Positions 48,501 through 57,706 are shown, counted from the stretch's first letter. The stretch is DNA of 64,000 nucleotides from Apostichopus japonicus (GCF_037975245.1 NC_092567.1:12786876-12850875); one strand, 5' to 3'. A program made the numbers and translations. The notes: generated by a model not told the origin, from the sequence alone.

Positions 48501-51500
48501 ATTCGATTTAGTGCCTTTTTTTGCTTAGCCAAAAATGCTATACATAATTGGTTTTGTATAGCAATTGACCAAATCTTGATGACACACGTACCCACATAGC
48601 TAGCTGTCCAGAGATCTGGTCCGAATAAAATGCAAATATGAATGAATCATATTGCAGCTTGCAGTTTGTGTTCACTAATTTGCAATTACTGAATACTGTG
48701 GTAAATATACTGCATCACATATTTACGATATACATTTTGCGATGCGATACCTGCTAAAATCAAACACTGCTACTAAATATCTTTGAGTTTGATATTATAA
48801 GATACTTTGATAAGAAAGAGAAGTAACCACATCTAAAAGTTACCAAACATGGATACACTCACCTAGTATAATTAGTTTAGTGTATGTTTCATGTTGAGAA
48901 TGTTTATCAGTCCGCTTATTGGAAATTAAGAAACATTGGTCTAATGAGGAAGTACCTTCATGTATTTGTTACTTCAAAATTGGATTGCTTGAATCTCTTT
49001 TATTTGGACTTTCTGAGTTCCAAATTCAGAAACTTCAAAAGATTAAAAACACTGCAGCACAAATAGTCACTGAAGAAGATGTCATATGTGAGGACACGCA
49101 GGTAATAAATAGGCAGGAGAGAGTGCTAATTTCTACCACCGCTTGTTCCAGTGGCTGAGGGGTATATTACTTCTTCTCCCACATAGCATGTTCGAGATTA
49201 TTTTAAATGACTACATAAACAACAAACAAAAAGGACGGTGCAGCACCTTCAGGTGGTTTCCTCAATTACATCTTAAAAACAGCATCTTCGGCAATAAACT
49301 CTACATTTGAAACAGAGCGTTAAAATGTCTCGTGTACGTATAAATTTTAATGTATCAAGGTACAGCAACGAACACCAAAAGGGACAAATGAACAACCAAC
49401 ACATGGCTACCTGTGCGATGCACTACACATATCACAAAAGATCTTTGCTGGCTCCCTATTGACTTTCGAGTAAAGTTTTAAATACTCCTACTTGCATTTC
49501 ATGCTCATGATTTACAACAGCCTGTGTATTGCCCTAACCTTCTATCATCTTACCTTCCTGTATGCACATTACCTTGGACAAGCAAATCATACCTCTGTGT
49601 ACCTAAACCTCGTGTAGAGGCTTATGGATTCAGAGGTTTGACTTACTCTGCCGCAAGTCTTTGGAATCAGTTACCAGACAATCTTCCAACTTGTTCTCAT
49701 GTATCTACTTTTAAGAGTTACTGAAGACTCATTATTTCTGTTGTGCATTTCAGTGTTGATGCTTTTCACTTTGTGAAGTGCCAAGGGCAGTTACTCGTTT
49801 CCTAGATGGGCACTGTATAAATCTACATTATTATTATTATTATAATAACATTTTTAATATCTTAAAGTATTTGCACTGACTTTCTCTGCATGTCCTCATT
49901 TTGCCGAGTGAGTGCACTAACGTCATCCTCTAGATCGTGTGCTCTCTTCATAAGTTCCCCACACTTTGATTTCAGTTGCTGACAGTCCATGTCCTTCTGA
50001 GCAGATAGTTTGTGTGCATCATCAACCTCCGATTGTAAAGCTCTGTTTCGCTGGGTCTCTACTGCTAATCTAAACCAAGAAAGGTGATATCAATTTGATT
50101 CTTTCAGGTGAGAAATTAAATCAAATTCTGCAATGACAAAACTGAGCCAACTACAACTTCTTAACCTAAAACGAAAACATTTAGTGGTTCCGATGCCCAA
50201 ACATATTCATACTGTGGTAAGCCATACATGTTAATATTCATGAACTTTTGCACACCAATATGAAGACAATTATCTGTTCACTAATGGAGCAATTTTAAAA
50301 CAGAAAGGTATCAGGAATCAGTTATCATGTTGACAAAGTCTATTTAGTGATATCGCATAAAAAAAAAGACATGATTGAATATTAATGAGGTCAAATTTTA
50401 TGATCTCATAAGCATGTATCTATATACTTACAACGTATTATCCAAGTTCATGTATACATTTAAATACACATACTATTTCTGAGGTATCTTATTAAGAATT
50501 TTATGTTCACTGTTCAATATTCATGACATGTACAAAAAAAAACATGATTGATAGTATGAATGTAGTGTGACAAACCTAATAAGCCAATAATGAAAACCTT
50601 GGAACATTTGGTTCTTGTCTTGTATTTGAAAGCCAATTTTTGCAATTAGATGAATATTGTTGACATAAAGTTGGAGACGTTATGAAATGTGCTTCTTATG
50701 TACCAACATCACTATACCAGTATGAACCAAATTGTACGTTAATCCCCGCCAATTTATTAATATTAATGGCATTAACCAAAAGAATCTCCATCCCTTGTCC
50801 ACTAATCTCCTTACATCTATCTCTTTGTGTTCACCATGCTCATTAACTTGTATGTATTTTGTGCGTGTTTTGTCCCTCCTGTTACTGTTACTTGTCATTT
50901 ATCCTCTGAAGAAGATCCTGCTAGGATCGAAACGTTAGGCCAACTTACTTTTACACAAGAAATAAACTAAATCAGATATACAGTTGCAGAGATATTGACA
51001 TTTTAAAACTTTTATGGTTAGTCCTACCCACTCATCAATATTCATGAGATGGGAACCAAACAAAAGGGCACTTCTACTCATTGTAGGGCATCTGCCTATC
51101 AAGTATAACATGATTTAACTTGTGTTTGTTGGGACATGGTGTTTACAAGAAGTTTTTGATGATTTCCCATTAAGCCCTCCATGAATATTAATGACGTAAC
51201 ATTGTTGTTGCAAAGAACATTTAGGCCTACATGAACTAAATTGGACATACGGTTGAAAGAGATATTGACATTTTAGGATTTTTATGTAAAGCCTGACCCA
51301 TTAATTAATATTCATGACATGGGGACCAAACACAATAGGGCACATCTACACATCATGGGGCAACTTCCTATCAAGTATGATATTGATTCAACTTGTAGTT
51401 GTTGAGATATCGTGTTTACAAGCTAGCCATGACATATACACACATACACGCCAGCACGATTGCAAAGGTTACTGAGCCTTCCACATTGTAACCAAACTGA

Positions 51501-52890
51501 TAGTCCACTTTAAGACAATTTCCTTTGACTGATGAATGATCAAGCATATTCTAAGATTTGTAGTGAAATTTGCATTCAATTTCTAGGTGTCAGTTTTTAG
51601 ATAACATCATTTGACACTGACATGTTTTATACAAGGTGAGTTGTCATAGATACCAAATGACAAAGTTGTTTTGCTTTTCTTCAAAATTTACATTTTCTAG
51701 TTCAAAACTGGGATGTGTCTCATTATGAATGCACTAGTCAGTGGGATGAATATTGTTCACTTTAGCACTCAAGGTTAAACATCAAAGTGAAAAACAAAGC
51801 TAAACAAAAGTTTTGGTAGTGTTCAACAATGATATCAAACCTGTTTGCTTAAAAAGTACAAACTGCAAAGTCTATTTCTACTATCAACATTCAATATTCT
51901 GATGTATCTATCTCCCAACATCGCACTGTAATAGTTGCCAGAAAAAACTGTCTGCTTGGTCCAGTTTGCTACATGTATGTAATTTTGTTATTACATAATT
52001 TGCATAGATTGGCCATTCTCACCTGTCTTGAAAGTCATTTGCTAATTGGTTGTTTCTGTGTGCTTGAGTTTCAGCTTGAGTTCTTGCAGCACGCTCATCC
52101 TGAAGTTGTCCTCGTGTGTTTGTAAGCTCCTTTTCATAAATGGACTTTACTTTATTCCCTTCATCCTCCAGTAACCGAATGGAATTCAACAATGCAGAAG
52201 AGTCAACCTGTGGAGAAATGTAATTAGTTTATCAACAGAAGTCTGCAGTTAAATCTGGTTAACATTATAAGTGTCTTGTAAATATGTTTTGTTTCAGTAA
52301 TTAAATTGTATTATTGCACTCAATTACAAAACAAGTGGATGAAGCACAAAGTGCTTACCATACTATACGACCAGTAACGTTAACAATATTGTGTTAATAT
52401 ACTCAGTAGTTTCTCCTATTACTCTCCCTTCAAACATCAGTTCTTAAATTAGTCTTTTGCTTTGTCACATTTCACACTGTACAATGATAGTATTAATGTA
52501 ATAATATTAACATTTCTGAAAAGGTTAAGTTATTCCTCTCAAATTTGCTTCCAGAAGACAAGGATGGTCATATTATCTAGTAAGATTCTTCAGTGATAAT
52601 TAAGTTCAAGGTATGGTTTCAAGTACTTGTTTCTTTCAGCTAACATGCTTAACACCTACTTTTGTGTATCTCACGTAAGACATTAAGACAGTTAACATTT
52701 ATCAGTTGATAGCGATGCTTAAACATGAGTAATACTTTCCACCAATCAGTAATTACTGTACCTGATTGGAGTCTTCTCTAAGCTTTTTCACTTTTCCGAT
52801 GTAGTTCTGCATGCGATTTGTCAGGCTTTGCAAATCTGCCTTCTCTTGATCCCTGGAAGAAGGCACCGACATTGGATAATATCCACTCAT
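27405..52890 (-). CDS. divergent lamin-type intermediate filament protein with lamin tail domain (14 exons)
   Basis: Fourteen exons join in one frame: 52890-52762, 52207-52023, 50069-49881, 47400-47307, 46563-46378, 45722-45597, 43002-42782, 42593-42481, 39058-38881, 38515-38329, 34908-34733, 34086-33914, 33345-33254 and 27545-27405. They make 729 residues. The head is about 13 residues; the rod (about 14-377) has lamin length and begins with [20 protein letters not shown], the coil 1A start. The lamin tail domain spans about 472-600. Known lamins form the nuclear lamina. This protein lacks head Cdk sites, the conserved LDMEIAxYRKLLEGEE rod end, a basic NLS and a CaaX box (it ends SYAISSW). 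A non-lamina, perhaps cytoplasmic or LMNTD1-like role is therefore likelier than a standard lamin. An upstream in-frame TAA supports the start, though an acceptor-like TTTCAG just before it suggests a 5' noncoding exon. Confidence 0.88.
28860..33010. repeat. 56-bp minisatellite, ~73 copies, in intron 13
   Basis: The unit contains ACATGTAGTACATAAAGCAC followed by CAGCACACAGGGATGTGGAT and TTATCTATTACTGT. Successive ACATGTAGT starts are 56 bp apart (for example 29055, 29111). The first two or three units (28.86-29.0 kb) are diverged, as expected at an array edge. Single-base variants (GCGCCAGAACAC, AGTAAATAATGC, GTGAATTTATCTATGAC) recur in blocks 280 bp apart (30411, 30691, 30971), so expansion involved five-unit blocks. 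The array ends about 245 bp from exon 13. Confidence 0.97.
33254..33345 (-). CDS. lamin-like gene, exon 13
   Basis: Residues 654-683 (plus two bases of Gly653). Ser/Arg/Gly-rich low-complexity tail ([15 protein letters not shown], then [11 protein letters not shown]) between an ATTAG acceptor and a CAG/GTCAGT donor. No domain. Confidence 0.82.
33589..33829. repeat. 120-bp tandem duplication in intron 12
   Basis: Two copies exactly 120 bp apart (AACAACTTGATCCTTGATAC at 33601 and 33721), differing at about ten positions, followed by a partial third start. Intronic, non-coding. Confidence 0.9.
33914..34086 (-). CDS. lamin-like gene, exon 12
   Basis: Residues 596-652 after the shared Arg595. 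Hydrophilic, His/Gln/Pro-rich tail with no recognised fold. Acceptor TTGGACAG, donor CCTG/GTAAGAG; ends in phase 1. Confidence 0.83.
34733..34908 (-). CDS. lamin-like gene, exon 11 (end of lamin tail domain)
   Basis: Residues 537-594. It opens with [11 protein letters not shown], matching the strand that holds the conserved Trp (VTIWAA in typical lamins), and closes with [15 protein letters not shown], which fits the last strand. Between them an acidic stretch (about 556-574, [11 protein letters not shown]) replaces the usual DLVWKNQxxWGxG core, so the Ig fold is altered in its second half. Confidence 0.87.
36053..37745. repeat. ~300-bp tandem repeat with DR1 motifs, interrupted by a LINE
   Basis: Two copies about 300 bp apart (matching phrases CTTGGTGGGTGTATGCAAGG and CTTGGTTTGTATGTGCCTGG) and part of a third continue beyond the LINE at 36480-37600 (compare AAAAACAGCATTTTGGCCAT before it with AAAAACAGCATTCTGGCCAT after it). 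Copies contain AGGTCAGAGGTCA at 36159-36171 and 36318-36330, perfect DR1 sites, and a one-mismatch version at 36458-36470. Confidence 0.75.
36480..37600 (+). pseudogene. 5'-truncated CR1/L2-like LINE reverse transcriptase
   Basis: Antisense to the host gene in intron 10. RT motifs appear in order: [11 protein letters not shown] (about 36550), [15 protein letters not shown] (36720-36762) and [13 protein letters not shown] (36810-36848), the YADD catalytic box. After a frameshift near 36897 come [20 protein letters not shown], then [18 protein letters not shown] and the C-terminal segment to 37483. The 3' end is AATAAATTTTACTTTACTTTAC, a simple-repeat tail of TTTAC units ending near 37600. The N-terminal part and the endonuclease are missing. 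It is inactive, with limited other decay. Confidence 0.9.
38329..38515 (-). CDS. lamin-like gene, exon 10 (core of lamin tail domain)
   Basis: Residues 475-536. [20 protein letters not shown], then a [11 protein letters not shown] stretch and [17 protein letters not shown] match the first strands of the lamin tail Ig fold (pattern EI.E....G.FV.L.N, GG..I, Y.F.....L.AG..VT). This is the strongest family evidence. Acceptor CTTTCAG, donor ACT/GTGAGT, phase 0. Confidence 0.93.
38881..39058 (-). CDS. lamin-like gene, exon 9 (rod-tail linker)
   Basis: Residues 416-473 ([20 protein letters not shown], then a NRSGTIKTK stretch and SAPATRTPP), a Ser/Thr/Pro/Arg-rich linker. Its acceptor TATCTTGTAG/GATCC is itself the last repeat of the 41-bp minisatellite next to it, so the splice site and the first five exon bases are repeat sequence. 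Confidence 0.87.
39059..42259. repeat. 41-bp minisatellite, ~78 copies, containing the exon 9 splice acceptor
   Basis: Plus-strand unit: CTACAAGATAGACAGTAATA, then ACAAACCCTTTCAAGTGGAT and C. Two main junction types occur, GGATCC and GAATTC, with hybrids. Read in the direction of transcription each copy is GGATCCACTTGAAAGGG followed by TTATTACTGTCTATCTTGTAG, a plausible 3' splice site. A distinctive copy with CAAGTGAGACAG recurs at 40374 and 42136, 1762 bp apart, within a longer matching block, so a segment of about 43 units was duplicated. The array fills most of intron 8. Confidence 0.97.
42481..42593 (-). CDS. lamin-like gene, exon 8 (start of tail)
   Basis: Residues 378-414 ([20 protein letters not shown] onward), just after the rod. 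No basic NLS is present where lamins usually carry one. Acceptor GGTTTAG, donor ACAA/GTAAGA. Confidence 0.83.
42782..43002 (-). CDS. lamin-like gene, exon 7 (coil 2, rod end)
   Basis: Residues 304-376. Heptad-rich coiled coil ([16 protein letters not shown] onward). The rod end reads [15 protein letters not shown] where intermediate filaments usually have a highly conserved TYRKLLEGEE motif, so the filament-end contact is strongly diverged. Acceptor TGTTCCAG, donor AAAAA/GTAAGT. Confidence 0.88.
44442..45112. repeat. 21-bp minisatellite, ~32 copies, in intron 6
   Basis: Unit TAGCGGTGCGTACTACCGTTG with many point variants. Because 21 is a multiple of three, both strands stay open for over 200 codons with seven-residue periodic translations. 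This is the repeat effect and not a gene: no splice or domain support exists and both strands are equally open. Confidence 0.95.
45165..45245. repeat. fragment of the G-rich hairpin module
   Basis: TGGGGAGGGGGAACCCCCTC followed by a CCC tract matches the module inside the hAT-like elements at 15.5, 57.3 and 63.2 kb, here without recognisable ends. A fragment of such an element in intron 6. Confidence 0.6.
45597..45722 (-). CDS. lamin-like gene, exon 6 (coil 2)
   Basis: Residues 262-303, entirely coiled coil ([19 protein letters not shown], then a [15 protein letters not shown] stretch). Acceptor TTCCAAAG, donor TGTAAG/GTGAGT. Phase 0 at both ends. Confidence 0.88.
46378..46563 (-). CDS. lamin-like gene, exon 5 (coil 2)
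   Basis: Residues 200-261, phase 0 at both ends, coiled coil ([20 protein letters not shown] onward; the end [19 protein letters not shown] parallels the RLYKxELExTYxAKL segment of lamins). The donor AAT/GTAAAT is the weakest in the gene. Confidence 0.85.
47307..47400 (-). CDS. lamin-like gene, exon 4 (coil 1B/2 region)
   Basis: Residues 169-199 ([20 protein letters not shown], then [11 protein letters not shown]), aligning with the LxxDLExRxxxLxExLxFxxxxFExE block of lamins. Acceptor TTTCCTATAG, donor GAG/GTAAAG. Confidence 0.88.
47438..47740. repeat. 60-bp tandem repeat, five copies, beside exon 4
   Basis: Unit with AGGGAATCCTCAGTAGAGAT, then CATTGTAAGCCAATGTTAGG and TCCCAATGGAGTAAGATTAC, repeated exactly every 60 bp with three or four variable positions. 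It begins under 40 bp upstream of the exon 4 acceptor. The open frame across it is a repeat artefact. Confidence 0.95.
48884..49850 (+). pseudogene. broken CR1/L2-like LINE 3' fragment in intron 3
   Basis: Antisense to the host gene. Segments in two frames match the RT C-terminus ([20 protein letters not shown], then [19 protein letters not shown]). After an unrelated insert at about 49085-49425 they continue with [12 protein letters not shown], then [20 protein letters not shown] and [18 protein letters not shown] tail of ATT triplets lies at about 49828-49845. Frameshifts and stops make it dead. Its tail ends about 30-40 bp from the donor of exon 3. Confidence 0.85.
49881..50069 (-). CDS. 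lamin-like gene, exon 3 (coil 1B)
   Basis: Residues 106-167 with shared codons at both ends ([20 protein letters not shown] onward). Regular coiled coil. Acceptor CTTGGTTTAG, donor AGAAA/GTCAGT. Confidence 0.88.
50690..50970. repeat. retroelement-like 3' end with GATCCTGCTAGGATCGAAACG hairpin
   Basis: The segment CTGAAGAAGATCCTGCTAGG continues as ATCGAAACGTTAGGCCAAC (about 50905-50942). The six-base arms GATCCT and AGGATC flank GCT. Such CTGAAGAAG...CGAAACGTT endings are common next to retroelements in invertebrates. The short open frames on both strands here are not convincing. Confidence 0.5.
50960..51430. repeat. ~260-bp tandem duplication in intron 2
   Basis: Two diverged copies share GAGATATTGACATTTTA, then a TATTCATGA.ATGGG stretch, GGGCA..TCTAC and CCTATCAAGTAT.A.ATTGA. 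The second starts near 51240. Non-coding. Confidence 0.65.
52023..52207 (-). CDS. lamin-like gene, exon 2 (coil 1A/1B)
   Basis: Residues 44-104 plus two bases of Arg105 ([20 protein letters not shown], then [15 protein letters not shown]), where [10 protein letters not shown] parallels the LYExELxDxR block of lamins. Acceptor CTCCACAG, donor ACAG/GTGAGA. Confidence 0.9.
52762..52890 (-). CDS. lamin-like gene, exon 1 (start codon, short head, coil 1A)
   Basis: Residues 1-43. [20 protein letters not shown] starts at ATG 52890-52888. The head is about 13 residues instead of about 30 in typical lamins and has no SPTR-type Cdk site. Coil 1A follows ([17 protein letters not shown]). An in-frame TAA lies about 35 bases upstream. 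A TTTCAG 11 bases before the ATG may be the acceptor of a noncoding first exon. Donor CAG/GTACAG. Confidence 0.87.
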
Positions 52891-53942
52891 TGTGAAGACT
52901 GCTGAAATGTCTGTTATATATTAGAAAAACAATACATATTAGTTAGCTTGAAATGACATCTTGATATTGTCTGAAAATTGTCAGGTACATGACCTATTCA
53001 CTTTAAAGTAAATACACCCTTTAAGTCCTAGATGGGTGACACTATCTAAAAGGCCACATTAACATATTTGAAAGAAAAGTTCTTGCAATACTTACTCATT
53101 ATCCTTAGTTCAGTTTGTTGGTTAAATCTTTCTTTCATCATGCCTAGTATAATGTAAAACTATCTTCATCTAGGTGAAAATGTAAAAAGTTCCTGAAATT
53201 TTCCAGAAATTTGTAAATTGTATTTGCATACGTAGCAGTATTGTTACAAGGATTTTAAAAGTTGCATCAGCATGAGTCAATGTCTTTAAACTTGTGGTAC
53301 GTCTGCTCAGAAAAACTTGTGTCCCTCCAGTCCTCCATGAAGTCCCTTACATACAGTAGCATCTGTGAAAAGTGTTGTTTGTCAACACCCAATACCATTA
53401 TATTTATGCCCTAGGTACATGTACTGGCAGCTATTAACCAACAACTGTACACCTAGTTGGTTACAATCCGACTTAACATTGCAGAGCTATTACAACGTAA
53501 AGATTTTTGTTTGATCCCATAACCTCATTAATATTCAAAAAGTCCACACCAAAAACGATAGGGCACACTTTCTCACTTTAAAACATTTACATAGCAAGTG
53601 TGACAAATATCCTATCACTACGTTGTTGAGTCATCATAGGGCCTGTTTGCAAGTTTACTGGTATATCAGGAATGAGAATGTAACTTGTTGTTGATCATTA
53701 TGAATCCATTCATTCATTAGTAGATTAGTACATCATAATAGTGAATACTAGGTTCCTATACTCTAAAGGTACACACTTACATCAAACATAGCCAAATTCT
53801 GGAATAGGACCTAATATTATAAAAGGTTACAGTTGGCCAGTTTTGACCACATTTGGAGATGCTAACATCATTTGAAAATGGCAAAGTAGTGATTCAAGTG
53901 GTGTTATTCTTTGATGAAGACTGTGTAGTAGCATGGTCACTT

Positions 53943-54391
53943 CGAAGTTCGAACACCTAAGCCTTGAAACACCCCAAAACTAAATCTTCTGGTATAAATC
54001 ACATGAAAATATACTTGATATGGTGGGAGAAATTTGTTTTAGTACGATACATGGTCAAACTTTCTTTCTTGCAAACTGTTTTCACGTTGTATTCCAAGAA
54101 GATTCTTCATGATTGTGGAACTGGTATTTCTTTGCTAGAGTATTGCAAAGTTCGGACACCCAACCTACAGTGTGGCGCTGTTGATAAAATTGGTGGCGAA
54201 GTTGCTCTTTCATTAACTATAACAGACTTCATAGATCTCCGTCATTTTATTGACAAATATGTAAGTACTTTCTTGCACCCGGGTCATTTTGGAGAGAAAA
54301 TAACTGTAGCTTCGTACTTTTTGGTGAAATTTGGCTCTTCCTGTAGGTTTTCATGGTGAAATCGTGTATTTCTTAGGGTGTCCGAACTTCG
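53943..54391. mobile_element. possible MITE with inverted ends
   Basis: CGAAGTTCGAACACCTAA (53943-53960) pairs with TTAGGGTGTCCGAACTTCG (54373-54391), with one mismatch and one indel. A related internal motif AGTTCGGACACCC lies near 54152. Between them is a 131-codon plus-strand frame without known motifs. Because inverted ends bracket it, I read the whole as an element rather than a host gene. Confidence 0.45.
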
Positions 54392-54749
54392 CAGTGTTCC
54401 GAACTTCGCAATACTGACTATATATGTAAGCCTACTGTATGTATCTTATTGACATTGAAAACTTCGTGCGGCGTTTTATAACTATGCTACAGATTAAGCC
54501 TAAAGTTACAGCGTCTGTAGCTATAGGCCCTAACCGTACTGCTGCAACTTCCAAGTTAGGCTAGGCCTACGTTTCAAGGCTAGGGGCGCTAGGCACACCA
54601 ATTGAGCCATACAAAGCGTCGCAACTCGTATTGAACCGCCGATGGATGCATTTGTCTAGACCTAGGCCAGCATACCAAACGCCGTGATAAACGAGGGGAA
54701 ATGCATTAAAACGTGCATTATCGGTACAGCCGGAGCACATGTAGCTTAC

Positions 54750-55050
54750 AACTTACCCTGCCTTAGTTATTTTACTAAACTGCTTACTGCACTTACTTGT
54801 AATGACGAAGGAGATACTTCAGGACCCCAATATAACGTTACCTAGTTTAGAAGGCTTGGTGCCAGTGGTAAAAACTTGATCATCGTTTGTACGTATCCAT
54901 AGCAAACTGTCAAAGGTCATTCTATAATCCGATGCCGCAGTTGTATGGGCGGCCATATGTGTCACAATCCGCGCAACACAAAAGTTAAAAGAAGTTGGAA
55001 ATTAACTAAGCCATAAAGCACTGCGCAGGAACGTTTCCGGTGCCATCTTT
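54750..55050 (-). promoter_or_regulatory. candidate promoter / 5' noncoding exon of the lamin-like gene
   Basis: Upstream of the start codon, this CpG-richer stretch contains several minus-strand donor-like sites (G/GTAAGT near 54757, CAA/GTAAGT near 54798, TAG/GTAACG near 54840). A noncoding first exon could begin here and splice to the acceptor just before the ATG. No TATA box; a GGCCGCC motif sits near 54953. Placement is inferred from spacing only. Confidence 0.25.
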
Positions 55051-55554
55051 ATCTAGCCTTACTTGGTAACAACATAATTTATTGGCTTAAGTTCCCGGGA
55101 ACACTTCCTACAAAGCTTTAAGATCTGCAAATGATTGAAAACTTTGAGAAACTTGAGAAAACATGCGAATAGACCACCACTTCAAAATTATCAATGAGTG
55201 AAATCTTCAACACAGTTTTACCCATTAAAAAAACATTGACTATTGACCTCGTAGATCACAGAAATACACAGGGTAGGGAACTATCAGAATAAAAAAGTCC
55301 TTACCATTATAAGTTGACATTTTAGCGGAAAAGGTTCCTATAAATTACTTACTAAGTTGTGTCATCTCGACAATTCAACCGCTTTCTGAAAAGTGATTAT
55401 ATGACGACCTATCACATCTTGTCATTTCAACAAATTTCGGAACAATGGTAAATTGTTGACCTCTTTGCAAGAGTACAATTTGATTATGTTTTGAAAACTA
55501 GTTGAAATGACAACATATAAACGGCACATCTCGTCATTCGAACAATTTTCGGCG

Positions 55555-56461
55555 TAATGATTGACTTCTTCCTTACCCAGCAAGCAAGTCACCGGCAGAA
55601 GGGCGGATATCGACATTGGCGAGCCAACATCTTACCACCGTCAGCGGTTAAAAGATGGCACGTTGCCGTATAGCGGCTTGCTACCAATGGTTCGCCGGCG
55701 GTTAGTAGGCTTCATGCCACCGTCGGCATCAGGCTTACTGCTTGGCCTTTCCCGATAATAACGGAGGTTACACTCGTTAATACTCTCATTCATTAGAAAG
55801 GCAACTGATGACTTATATTGCAGACAATACACCCTTTCACTCTTCCACTGTTCCACCTTCATAAACGACCCCCCCCCCCCCTCTCTCACACCTTCGCAAC
55901 AGGATCACAGGCATTGGGCCAGATATTTTCTATCCACTTAGCAGACTGTAACAATATAGATTGCACACTCGTGAAATACCTTTGATATCATCACTTATTA
56001 TTGCACAACTGCTAGATAACAAAATCGAAACTTCAAAACGGAAGTTTTCATGAAGGAAGCCCGATAATATTAATAACAAGTTAATGATTTACTGATATAT
56101 TTTAAAACTTCCCTTGCCCCCCCCCCCCTCCACTGCTCTATCTCTATATGTTTTAATAAACTGTCACGCACGCTAAATTTGCGTCTTTGTCTGACAGTGT
56201 ATTTCCTCTAAGGTGGTGCTCAACATATTCTCGCAAAGTTCAGGTAAAAATCATTAAGGGCGGCAGATGAGGGATCAATCTGGGTGAATATAAATAAATA
56301 GGGGTTGCGTGTGGGACATGTGCCTTTGAATTAAAGACAAATACGAAGTTACCTCAAAATCTGGGGGGAAAATCCCCAAAGAATCCTCCCCCCCCCCCAA
56401 AAAAAAGGTTTAAAATTATGTGTAAATATATTTAATATAGTCGCTCATGATTGGTCGGAAT
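55555..56461. other. no gene seen; GC-rich patch and homopolymers
   Basis: A GC-richer stretch (55590-55760) contains CACCGTC(A/G)GC twice (near 55637 and 55719) and leaves frames open on both strands, but no motif is recognisable. Poly-C runs occur near 55868, 56118 and 56390. Confidence 0.35.
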
Positions 56462-57372
56462 CACTGGCGGATCCAAGGGGGGGCCAAGGGGGGCCATGGC
56501 CCCCCCCCAAAGGTGAGCCAAAAAGTGTTTCCGAACATCCGCTAAATCATATGATTGGAAATTAAAAAAATCGAGAGGAATAGCAGTGGTAGACTAGTCT
56601 AAACCTTTTCGTTTTCTGGTTTAAAATTAAATGCAGAGCTCCCAACTGTCCCGCAATTCGCGGGAATTAGACCCGCATTCTAACACCCAAACCCGCTGAC
56701 CCGCACAAGCGTCCGAAAAAGCCGCATTGTAATTGTCAAGTATACATAACAAAATTTGCATCAAATTTTGACTTAGCAACCATCATTTCTTTAGCATTTA
56801 GCATAATAGAGTATAAAACCTCCTTTACAGCATCATTTGAACCTCAAATTTGCCTATAATTCTTTTCATTGGGGCGAGCAGCGAACATTTTCATGCCACG
56901 GGAAAGAATGAATTATCACCTACTATTCAATTTATTGATGTTACACACAAAAAAATGCATATTTCTCAGAAAATTTTGGGTGACAAAATCCTTTCTAAGT
57001 GCCACCATTTTACATGTAGGCACCACCAGGATTCCAAAAAAATTCAATTCAATTACAGTTTAACACCATTTTGCAGTTACAGGCTGGTTGTAAGAAATTT
57101 ATAACCTATGAGAAATAAAATTTCTTGAGAAAGATGATCCCAACTTTGTTTTATAAATATTTTAGAAAATTACACCTGGGAAACATTTTTTTTTAGAAGT
57201 AAATTAACATCACCATTGTACACTTTTGTCGCACCAAATTGCATCTGAGGGCATTCAGCAATAGAAAATTTTCCAAAGGGGAGGGGGACACCCCCTCCCC
57301 TTAGACCCCTCCCCCATTTCACTATAATGCCACTTTGGCCCCTCCCAAACAAAGGCCCTGGATCCGCCAGTG
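56462..57372. mobile_element. hAT-like MITE with perfect 8-bp TSD
   Basis: Ends CACTGGCGGATCCA (left) and complement (right), flanked by perfect GTCGGAAT octamers at 56454-56461 and 57373-57380. Near the right end it carries the G-rich hairpin module: GGGGAGGGGG (57278-57287), ACA, CCCCCTCCCC (57291-57300), a perfect 10-bp stem. No transposase. Confidence 0.92.
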
Positions 57373-57706
57373 GTCGGAATAGTTAAAAGGATTGTCTGGT
57401 GGCCCAAAGAAGTTACCTTAAAAAATAGTAAATAATTTTCCAAACATGTTGTCAAAGTATGAGAACGCTAATGTTGCGTTTGACAGAGAAACGATTTTTT
57501 AATCGTTATGGATAGACATTTCAAATATGATTTGAACAGTACAATACGTGACGTCAGCTCTGCCATAGCAGATTGCGTCATAACCCACCCTCCGCACAGT
57601 ACCTATACGGTAATCACAACAAAAACAGCGTTTGTATACAGATAAATTTCTTCCTTAATTTCCGGTGAAATTTCTTAAAAATTAGATATGTTTTCAAAAA
57701 CTCCTT

